Shown here piece after piece: positions 12,826-20,986 of a DNA stretch of 64,000 nt (the stretch's first letter is position 1; every line of letters starts with the position of its first letter). Made by a program: the position numbers and the translations under genes. The stretch is from Adenanthera pavonina (Eukaryota; Streptophyta; Magnoliopsida; Fabales; Fabaceae): positions 21,240,001 through 21,304,000 of the forward strand of contig JAIVEN010000022.1 in the NCBI GenBank assembly GCA_026686845.1. Reading direction: 5' to 3'. The notes under the pieces were generated by a model, which was not told the origin of the DNA, searched no databases, and saw only the letters and a list, made by a program, of their open reading frames with translations.

Positions 12826-14235
12826 GGACTAATGTATCCAACAAAGTGAAAGGAAATATTTGGGACAGTAACTTGGTATATTAGACTATATACTTATCTT
12901 ATTATTTAACTATTATATATATCTATATCCCTAACTTCCTTGTTTGCATGTACATTGTAGCTAACTTATGACATTCCTGATGATAATAATTTGGTGAAGA
13001 AGAAGATGATCAAATATGCAGGGGAGCGTTGGAAGGCCTTTAAGAGCAATCTCACCGCTAGATACATCTTTGGTGACTTGAAGGGCTACAATCCTTGTGA
13101 TGATTATCAGTTTCTTGATGAAGAGACTTGGCATGCTTTTGTCAAAAGTCGAGAAGATCCAACATTTCAAGGTAGTAAATGTAGAATGAAGAAATGAATT
13201 CATTTAATTTTTTATTGATTTCTGCAGCTAAACTTTCCATTTATTTTGTTAACAGGAGAAAAGAGTAAAAGGTCAAGAGTGACAAGCAAAATATTTGTAT
13301 CCCCATACATTGTCTTGTGGGGGTTATGATGGGCTTGAGAAAAAGATTATGCAGGACAATTGGAAAGAGTGACAAGGAGCTGCGCAATCTGACCCATCTA
13401 TTATTATTAATCCTCCATCTCCACCTACTCGCCATGAGAAATGGAAGAAAGCACATAGGAAAAAGAAAGGAGAATATGTCATTGAGGAGGCTCGTATGGT
13501 TGCTGAGAAGATTGTAAGTAATTTAGGATCAATCAATTGGCTTTAGTATTTAATCCAGGTTCTATTCATGTTTATTATTGTATGTTACAGGATGAGCTTC
13601 AAGAACAATACTCCCAAGGGAGCTTTACTCCCATTGGATGAAAAGACATCTTGGCTACTGCTCTAGGGAAAAAAGAGCATGGTGTCTATGTCAGGGGAGT
13701 TGGAGGAGGAGTTGGCATCAGGGAATACTTTGGAGAGCCTTCACGCCATGTCTCAGGAATAATGACAAGGGAGGAGATGGAAATGATGTTGGAAGCAAAG
13801 GTGGAAGCAAGAGTAGAAGTAAAGATGGAACCTTGAAAGGAGCAAATGATGTCTATGTTTGGCTCAATGGGGTTGCCTTTACAGATGAACACACCTACTG
13901 AGATGAACAATTCTCATGTCCCTTATAGCACAAAAAGGAGTTGTACACCTGGGCCAATACCGAAGGATCCTCCCCTACAAGCAATTGGAGAAGCATGTGA
14001 GCTCTATTTAGAGGATCCCCATAGGCATTTAGTTGCATATGGGAGAGTTCACAGCTTAGGGTAATTAATCCACCACAAACAAATTGAAAAAGATGAAGTG
14101 AGGGTGGCAATTGAATAGCTTGAAGTTACAGATGCTCCAATCCCATTTCCCAGTGATGAGGTTGTAATAGTGGGGCAAGCCCTCAAGAATTTTATTTTGT
14201 GGCCAAGTAAATTGGTCCAAGTGGTTTCAGCTCAG
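12826..14235 (+). pseudogene. CACTA transposase_24-type (Ptta/En/Spm) protein gene, degraded
   Basis: Four exons are visible with canonical borders: end of exon 1 at 12,875, exon 2 12,961-13,171, exon 3 13,256-13,513, exon 4 13,591-14,235. Introns are 76-85 bp with GT-AG ends. The translation shows the order of the plant transposase family PF03004: DWTNVSNKVKGNIWD, KYAGERWKAFKSNLT, FLDEETWHAFVKSREDPTFQ, a PHTLSCGGYDGLEKK-type block and EEARMVAEKI. Exon 4 follows with TPIG, ALGKKEHGVYVRGVGGG, and a C-terminal CELYLEDPHRHLVAYGRV block of the kind that often precedes the Ulp1 domain. In-frame stops occur in exon 3 (the TGA after DNWKE) and exon 4 (after TPIG and after VKMEP). It is a pseudogene that probably encoded one protein together with the downstream protease exons. 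Confidence 0.75.
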
Positions 14236-14336
14236 GTACTCAATATCTTATTACTATCTTGTGTTTCCTTATACTTTATATTTTATATGGCTTGCAATTT
14301 TTATTAATCATTACTTACTTATATAGGAAATTGCTC

Positions 14337-14945
14337 CATCAATGCTTCAATCCCAACCCCAAATGGATCCCCTAAAACGTCTATGTTTAGAGGCAATGGA
14401 TATCAAGTGGCCTGTGAGGGTTCATATGGATTTAGGGATTGTGTCTTATTTGGATGATTATGACTTCTACATTTACCAGAAGGATATGATGGAGTTCTTG
14501 ATGAATACTAAGCAGAACGTATCAATTTTGCAATTGTTTGTGATGTAAGTATACTCTAATCTTGAAATGATATCCAAGCAGTCAACTTTCAAAACTCACA
14601 TATTTGTAATATCATAGGTATGTCTATCACCTTTGCAACTTATCAGGAAAAAGTGATTTGTTTGGATTCATTTGCCCACATTACATCTAATGCCTAGGGA
14701 ATAAGGAAAGTGAAATAAAAACCTACATTAGTTCCAGGCTACAGGAGGGCAATAAGCAATGTTTCCTTGCACCATATCATCGCGGGTAAGAAAAAGTTTG
14801 CAATTGTTGTGATATTGTGTAATTGCTTCCTTGTTTTGTAGGGACCATTGGCAGTTGATGGTTATTTGCCCTTGGCAGAATGCTATCACTTGGTTTTGTC
14901 TATATGGAAAGAGCCAGAAGACAAATTCATGGATATGATTGAGAC
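14337..14945 (+). pseudogene. Ulp1-like (C48) protease, His-box exons (5' half of split gene)
   Basis: Exons 14,337-14,544, 14,618-14,785 and 14,842-14,945 are bounded by GT-AG introns. The last begins DHWQLMVICPWQNAITWF, the segment around the catalytic histidine of the Ulp1/C48 family (usual form HWxLxVICP). A one-base frameshift follows directly, after which WKEPEDKFMDMIET is readable in another frame. The Asp and Cys boxes that should follow are found only at 39.7-39.9 kb, beyond 24 kb of retrotransposon insertions. In this family the gene is fused to or co-transcribed with the transposase_24 exons just upstream, and the spacing here supports that. Confidence 0.75.
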
Positions 14946-15480
14946 GTAAGTGTGTTTGTGTAGGATTTTGCTTTGTGATATTTATTAGTCTATGATATAA
15001 TTCATCGAGAATATGATATTAAGTTAAATTGTTCTGATAGATGCATTTCTTTCTAGGTGATTCTAGAATAGACTTTGCTTTTGGATTCTCGAGTTGGTAG
15101 TATTCTACTTGACTATGCAAGGATTGTATCTTAGAGTTTTTATTTTCCCCTTGCACTTTTATATTTGACTATGCAAGGATTGTACCTCAGAATTTTGTCT
15201 GGCCCATCTCTAACATGTTCATGTATTTTTTTCCCATTTAGTTTAATGTACTTATCTGTTGTCATAACCCAGATTTACTAAAGGATGTCTAGAAACTATC
15301 ACACATGTCTGAAAGTTTTGAAGACAAGCAGAGAAACTAGGTTGGTAGGCAAACATGACATATCATATCATCTCTTGTGTCAAGTTTTAGCCTTCTCTCT
15401 TCAATTTAATTCTTTTTGTGGTGGTAAGAAGCTTTTGATTCTGCTCATGGTACTTAGATAGAAGACAACTTTAGGGTATC
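14946..15480 (+). other. CACTA intron or noncoding stretch up to the retrotransposon nest
   Basis: It starts with a splice donor (GTAAGTG at 14,946). No conserved coding segment is visible. It contains an imperfect repeat of ACTATGCAAGGATTGTA (15,111 and 15,169). It ends with GTATC (15,476-15,480), the left copy of the TSD of the solo LTR that follows. Confidence 0.5.
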
Positions 15481-17272
15481 TGTTAGTTAGGCTGACTTCC
15501 CAAGAGGGGGGTGAATTGGGAAGATTAAAAATTTTCTGCACAAAGTGAAACAGGTGAAGAAAGCAAGGTATAATGAAAGCAACGTAAAAGCAGAGCAAAC
15601 TGAAAAAGTAATGATAGGGAGAAGAACACTCAGAAATTCATCTGGTTCAGTCTATCCACTTGACCTACATCCAGTCCCCAAGACACCTCTTGAGATTTTT
15701 CACTATACTGCAAGAATTCAACGGGCTTCTTGCAAATGCCACAGTACACAGCTTGTGCTCTGTTTTCTAGAGCTTTCTCAATCTCTCTAAGAACTTCCAT
15801 AATGTGCTTCCCAATCCCCTTGTGATATCCCCTCACAAGTAAATCTATCTTCCAGATGAAGATTAGATTGTTTACAAAGAAATAACTCTCTTGAATAGAG
15901 TAAATATGAAGTTTAAAGCACAGATATTGAAGTTGAGAGGGTAAAAGCTTTTTGAGAAGAAGATTTGGTAGAGTTTCAGTATATACGAGTTTGATTTCTT
16001 TTCCACAACTTCAAATGATGTTATATTTATAGATTTAGGTCTCAAATGTCCGTTAGAGACAAAATCTATCCGTTGGAGAAGTTATCCAGCGGTTACTCTG
16101 AAAAACTATCTGTTAACCAACCGCATTTAATGCTTCTGACATACTGAAATTCAAATTTTGGTTGGTTAACAGATGAATTTTGAAGGAACCGAAGGTTAAG
16201 GCTTATAACGTTGACATACTGAAGTTCGTCTGTTCATGAAGTGAAATTCGAATTTTGAAACTTAGAAAATGTTTCCATGTTGTGACATACGAATTTTCAA
16301 GAAAAAAGATTTTCTGTTAAGTGTGAACAGTGTTTTCAATTTTTTACAGTGCCCTCAAAATTTGAATTTTGGAGTCCCAAAATTTGTCTGTTCTCAGCAG
16401 GCTCAGAAAGCACAATTGTTCACTTTCTTTGAAATTTGAATTTTGAAAGAGTGAAGTTCGTCTGTCAGAGAGTCTTCTCTTCAGACTTACTTCAACATTC
16501 GAAGTTTCAAAAACTTTGTTATTCGTATGTCAACATGTCATTTCTACAGACTCACAATCTTAGCTTCTGAAATTCGAATGTCCATGTTCAAAGTTCGTCT
16601 GTCAGTGAGCAATTTTGAAACTCAGAATAATCTTGATTTCAGATGAACTTTAACATTGTTTCAAACGAATTTCTTCAGTTTTCATAAATTTCATTTTGTC
16701 TGAAATTCGAATGTTCAAAGCTCAAAGTTCGTCTGTCAGTGAGCAATTTTGAAACTCAGAATAATCTTGATTTCAGATGAACTTTAACATTGTTTCAGAC
16801 GAATTTCTTCAATTTTCATAAATTTCATTTTGTCTGAAATTCGAATGTTCAAAGCTCAAAGTTCATCTGTCAGTGAGCAATTTTGAAACTCAGAATAATC
16901 TTGATTTCAGATGAACTTTAACATTGTTTCAGACGAATTTCTTCAGTTTTCATGAATTTCATTTTGTCTGAAATTCGAATGTTCAAAGCTCAAAGTTCGT
17001 CTGTCAGTGAGCAATTTTGAAACTCAGAATAATCTTGATTTCAGATGAACTTTAACATTGTTTCAGACGAATTTCTTCAATTTTCATAAATTTCATTTTG
17101 TCTGAAATTCAAATGTTCAAAGCTCAAAGTTCGTCTATTGCTCAATAGCTTCTTTCAATCTTTTATGAAAATTCGAATTTTGAAAAATCAAAATTCGTCT
17201 GTCAGAGGAACATCTCTTCAGACTTATTCAGTTTTAACTCGAAATTCGAATTTGCAAAGCCAAAGTTCGAAT
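15481..17272 (-). mobile_element. Sirevirus subfamily B solo LTR, first part (interrupted)
   Basis: The LTR runs on the minus strand. It starts TGTTAGTTAGG at 15,481, and the other end TTGATTCAACA is at 29,711-29,721, beyond a later insertion. It is flanked by GTATC on both sides (15,476-15,480 and 29,722-29,726). Without the insert and its TSD copy it is about 2,060 bp. There is no internal domain, so it is a solo LTR formed by LTR-LTR recombination. It holds the U5 block (15,640-15,681), a TATA-like TATATTTATAG segment near 16,021, dozens of TTCGAA and TCGTCTG words, and a 134-bp tandem repeat. Confidence 0.9.
16601..17136. repeat. 134-bp tandem repeat, four copies, inside the LTR
   Basis: The phrase GTCAGTGAGCAATTTTGAAA starts at 16,601, 16,735, 16,869 and 17,003, an exact period of 134 bp. 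The copies are almost identical (differences such as CAGTTTTC/CAATTTTC and CGTCTG/CATCTG). Each unit contains one TTCGAATG word, one GACGAATTTC word and one AGTTCGTCTG word. The other Sirevirus LTRs in the window have one such unit at the corresponding place. Confidence 0.9.
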
Positions 17273-18519
17273 TATTGAATCAAGAGTTTTGATGATTCCA
17301 AACCAACATTCAAGAGCTTGGATTGAAGATATCAAAGGAGATCAAAGCTGTTCCAAGTGAAGATTTTCTGAGTATTTGCTGTTAGATCTCTAGTAGGATC
17401 TTTAGTTTTTGTTATGATTGGGTAAAAGATTTTGATTTGAGCAAAAGATGTTTTCAAACCTTGATTTTGTGCTAAATCTTTACCTATTTGAAAAACACCC
17501 ACAAACAGACGAAGGTTGAAAGATTAAGCTGAGCTATCAAGTTGGAAATTCGAACTTTGCCTTTGGAAATTCGAATTTCGAGCTAAAACTGAATAAGTCT
17601 GAAAAGATGGCTCTCTGTCAGACGAATTTTGATTGTTCAAAATTCGAATTTTCATCTAATCTGAAAGAAGCCTTTCTGGTAACAGACGAACTTCACACTT
17701 TCAAAATTCGAATTTCAAGAAAAATGAAGTTTGTGAAAACCAAAGAAATTCGTCTGAGACTATGATACAATGCATCTGAAATCAAAGTGAAATTGAGTTT
17801 GATAAATGCTCTCTGACAGACGAATTTTGAACTTCCAACATGCGAATTTTCATAAAAGTCTGAGAGAAGCTTCTTTGCAACAGACGAACTTTAAGTCTTC
17901 AAAATTCGAATTTCAGACAAAACAAAATTTGAGAAAATAGAAGAAATTCGTCTGAAACTATGTTAAAGTTCATCTGAGATCAAGAATGATTTAAGTTTCA
18001 AAACTGCTCTCTGACAGACGAACTTTGAACATTAAAATTCGAATTTCAGAAGCAAAAATCTTAAGTCTGTTTAAGTGAAACATTGACATACGAATGATAA
18101 GAACTTACAACATTCGAATGATGAAATTAGTTTGGAAAGAGTCTCTCTGACAGACGAATTTCACCCTTTCAAAATTCGAATTTTGAAGAAAGTAAACTAC
18201 TGTGTCTCTTTAAACATCCAGTGGACAGACGAATTTTGGGAAACCAAAATTTGAATTTCGAAGGCACTGTAGCAAATTGAAAACACTGTTCACACTTAAC
18301 CGAAAAACTTTCTTCTTGAAAATTCGTATGACACATTGTGAAAATGTTTTGTAAGTTTCAAAATTCGAATTTCACTTAATGAACAGACGAACTTCGTGTT
18401 GTAACGTTGGAAGCTTTAACTTTCGGTTCCTTCGAAATTCGTCTGTTGACCAGCCAAAATTCGAATTTCAGTATGTCAGAAACATTAAATGCGGTTGGTA
18501 AACGGATAGTTTTTCAGAA

Positions 18520-18530
18520 TAACCGTTGGA
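18520..18530 (-). promoter_or_regulatory. MSA-like element (MYB3R-type core) near the LTR TATA box
   Basis: On the minus strand the 11 bases read TCCAACGGTTA, which fits the M-phase-specific activator consensus YCYAACGGYYA. Three further AACGGATA words lie on the + strand at 18,500, 18,540 and 18,560, all within 90 bp upstream of the TATA box. In the 3' LTR the corresponding perfect site is mutated (CCAATGG). A functional role is inference. Confidence 0.35.
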
Positions 18531-18583
18531 TAACTTCCCCAACGGATAGATTTAGTCTCTAACGGATATTTGAGACCTAAATC

Positions 18584-18591
18584 TATAAATA
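18584..18591 (+). promoter_or_regulatory. LTR TATA box
   Basis: The sequence is TATAAATA. It is the only strong TATA box in the LTR, placed between the palindromic array and the U5 block as expected for the U3/R junction. The identical box in the 3' LTR is at 28,899-28,906. Confidence 0.7.
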
Positions 18592-19133
18592 CAACATCAT
18601 TTGAAGTTGTGGGTAACGAATCAAACTTGTATATACTGAATTTCTGCAAAATCTTCTTCTCAAAAGCTTTTACCCTCTCAACTTCTATACTTGTACTCAA
18701 ACTTTCATATCTACTCTTTTCAAGAGAGTTATTTCATTGTAATCAATCTACTCTTCATCTTGGAGATAGATTTACTTGTGAGGGGTATTCACAAGGGGAT
18801 TGGGAAGCACATAGTGAATGTGCTTGGAGAGTGTGAGAGAGCTCAGAAACAGAGCATACTCTACTGTGGCCCCAGCAAGAAGCCCATTGAAATTCTTGCT
18901 GTATAGTGGATAAATCTCAAGAGGTGTCTTGGGGACTGGATGTAGGTCAAGTGGAAAGACCGAACCAGGATAAATCACTGAGTTTTCTTCTTCCTATCTT
19001 TACTTTTCATCTTGCTCTGTTTTACGCATTGTTTTCATTATATTGTGATATCTTCACTTACTTTACTTTGTGCTGAAAAATTTCAATCTTCCCAATTCAC
19101 CCCCCCTCTTGGGAAGTCAGCCTTGCTAACAAG

Positions 19134-19145
19134 TGGTATCAGAGC
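19134..19145 (+). promoter_or_regulatory. Primer-binding site (initiator Met-tRNA)
   Basis: TGGTATCAGAGC follows the LTR end (19,131) after two bases. It is complementary to the 3' end of plant initiator Met-tRNA, as in most plant copia elements. Confidence 0.93.
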
Positions 19146-19186
19146 CCGGTTTCCCACTCAAAGGATCTTACAGTCCGGGAATAAAG

Positions 19187-20986
19187 ATGGCTGGCTTTGG
19201 AGAAAGCATACTTCCTGAGGGAAATAACACTAACAGACCACCAGGCTTCAGTGGAGAGTATTATGGGTACTGGAAGATGAGGATGCAGATCTACCTTCAA
19301 TCAATTGACCTTGACATCTGGTCAGTCATTGAAAAAGGAGATTTCATTCCAATGGCTCTAACTGAAGATGGAGGACACAAAGAGAAGCTGGAAGCAGAAT
19401 GGAATGATAAGGACAGAAGGAGAGTCCTACTGAATTTCAAAGCAAAGCATTGTTTGGTCAGTGCCCTGAACCAGGACGAATTCTACAGAGTCTCACAATG
19501 CACCACTGCAAAAGGAATGTGGGATACTCTGCAGATTGCACATGAAGGAACATCTGGAGTCAGGGAGAACAGGCTGAACACGTGCATTGGGGAGTATGAA
19601 AGCTTCAGAATGGGTGAAGGGGAAACTGTAAAGGAGCTACAAAAGAGATTCATCCTCATTGTGAATCAACTAAAAAGCCTGGGAAAGGAATACACTCAGT
19701 TTGAGAAAGTAAGAAAAATACTCAGAGCTCTCCCTCTGGAATGGCAGCCCAAGGTGACAGCAATAGAAGAAGCCAGAGGAGAATCAATGGCCTCTGTCAC
19801 AGCTCTCTTTGGCAGCCTTGAGGAGTATGAAGGAAAAATCAAAGCACTCAAGGAAGCTGGACTGGACAGAAAGAAGAAAGGCCTTGCCCTCAAAGCTGCT
19901 GATGAAAAAGAAGAAGAATCTGATGAAGGAGATGAGCTGGATGAGGAAACTCTGGCTATGATGGTCAGGAAATTTGGAAGATTCTACAACAAGAAGAAGA
20001 ACAAGAAGTTCTTCAAAAGGGGAGTTGCTGGAGAAAGCAAGAAAGAGATGAAAGAACCTGTGACTTGCTATGAGTGCAAGAAGCAGGGTCACATTAAGTG
20101 GGACTGCCCCCAATTCATCAAGAAGCAAGAAAAAGAAAAGAAAGCTGCAGACAAAGGGAAGAAGAAGAAAGCCTATATCTCATCCATATGGGGCAACAGC
20201 TCAGATGAGGAAGATGAAGATGAAGATGAGATTGCCAACATCTGTCTGATGGCACTTGCCTCTGAAGAAGCCACACCCTCATGTAGCAGTGATCAGGAAG
20301 AAGAGGTATATGAATCTGAACCTTCCTATTCTGAATTACAAGATGCATTTCATGAGCTTCATGATGAATTCATTAAAATTGCTAAAGAACTGAAATTGGC
20401 AAAGAAAAGAATAAATAAGCTGGAATCTCAAAGCATAGTTTCTGAAAATACCTCTTTACCTGCTACTGAATCTGTTTGCTGCTCTTCATGCACTGAACTT
20501 AAGCAAACTAACGACTATTTAGTTAAAAGCATGTCTAGGCTCACTAGAGGTAAAGATATGTTGTTTGCATTGATGGGGAGCCAAAGAATATCACAAGGAA
20601 AAGCTGGTCTTGGCTATTATCCATGTGCTGTCAAGGAAAAGATTAGGAAGAAAAATCAGAATGCCTATAAAAGACAACTTGTGCACGCTGAGAACAATAA
20701 AAAGAAAACCAATGCATCACATCACATTGAAACATATGATCAACCAAGGCATGCTAGACAAAAGTATTATCTGCACTGTTTTCTTCCTGCATCTCAATCT
20801 AGCAGTCCATTCACTACCTGTCATTTCTGTAATAAAAAGGGACATATCTCCAGTTCCTGTGTTTTGAAGAAAAATGGGTTTGACAGGAAAGTTAAATGGG
20901 TTCCCAAAGTTGCATCTACATCTAGGGAAAAATATACTGACCTGAAAGGACCCAAACAAATTTGGGTGCCTAAAAGGAGAACATAA
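19187..20986 (+). CDS. gag: Sirevirus Gag polyprotein
   Basis: The ATG at 19,187 (MAGFGESILPEGN) lies 42 bp after the PBS and fits the usual Gag start. The frame is also open upstream to the PBS, but without an ATG. The protein is 599 aa. The N-terminal third (about 15-250) is the copia Gag/UBN2 domain, with WKMRMQIYLQSIDLDIW and a long helical segment. An acidic-basic linker (about 235-280) follows, then a CCHC zinc knuckle CYECKKQGHIKWDC near residue 292. Next come a very acidic Ser/Glu stretch, a coiled-coil-like Lys/Glu segment (about 390-430) and a second knuckle CHFCNKKGHISSSC near residue 545. It forms the cytoplasmic virus-like particle and binds the RNA. No internal stop was seen. 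Pol lies in the -1 frame relative to Gag. Confidence 0.9.
   Translation: MAGFGESILPEGNNTNRPPGFSGEYYGYWKMRMQIYLQSIDLDIWSVIEKGDFIPMALTEDGGHKEKLEAEWNDKDRRRVLLNFKAKHCLVSALNQDEFYRVSQCTTAKGMWDTLQIAHEGTSGVRENRLNTCIGEYESFRMGEGETVKELQKRFILIVNQLKSLGKEYTQFEKVRKILRALPLEWQPKVTAIEEARGESMASVTALFGSLEEYEGKIKALKEAGLDRKKKGLALKAADEKEEESDEGDELDEETLAMMVRKFGRFYNKKKNKKFFKRGVAGESKKEMKEPVTCYECKKQGHIKWDCPQFIKKQEKEKKAADKGKKKKAYISSIWGNSSDEEDEDEDEIANICLMALASEEATPSCSSDQEEEVYESEPSYSELQDAFHELHDEFIKIAKELKLAKKRINKLESQSIVSENTSLPATESVCCSSCTELKQTNDYLVKSMSRLTRGKDMLFALMGSQRISQGKAGLGYYPCAVKEKIRKKNQNAYKRQLVHAENNKKKTNASHHIETYDQPRHARQKYYLHCFLPASQSSSPFTTCHFCNKKGHISSSCVLKKNGFDRKVKWVPKVASTSREKYTDLKGPKQIWVPKRRT

Larger units (their letters stand above)
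17273..19131 (+). repeat. 5' LTR of Sirevirus A1
   Basis: It begins TATTGAATC (the canonical TG is mutated to TA; the 3' LTR has TGTTGAATC) and ends CTAACA. U3 (17,450-18,480) is an array in which CAGACGAAYTT words alternate with AAAATTCGAATTTC palindromes about 22-25 bp downstream. A TATA box lies at 18,584-18,591, so R should start near 18,615. The U5 part has the conserved block GGACTGGATGTAGGTCAAGT (18,933-18,952). A small reading frame at 18,691-18,906 recurs in the other LTRs, but it overlaps conserved noncoding U5 and is not called a gene. Confidence 0.93.

Noticed and set aside
18691..18906. Small reading frame (71 aa) repeated in each Sirevirus LTR
   Set aside because: It lies in R/U5, whose nucleotide sequence is conserved for other reasons. 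The frame has no recognisable domain and differs in length between copies.
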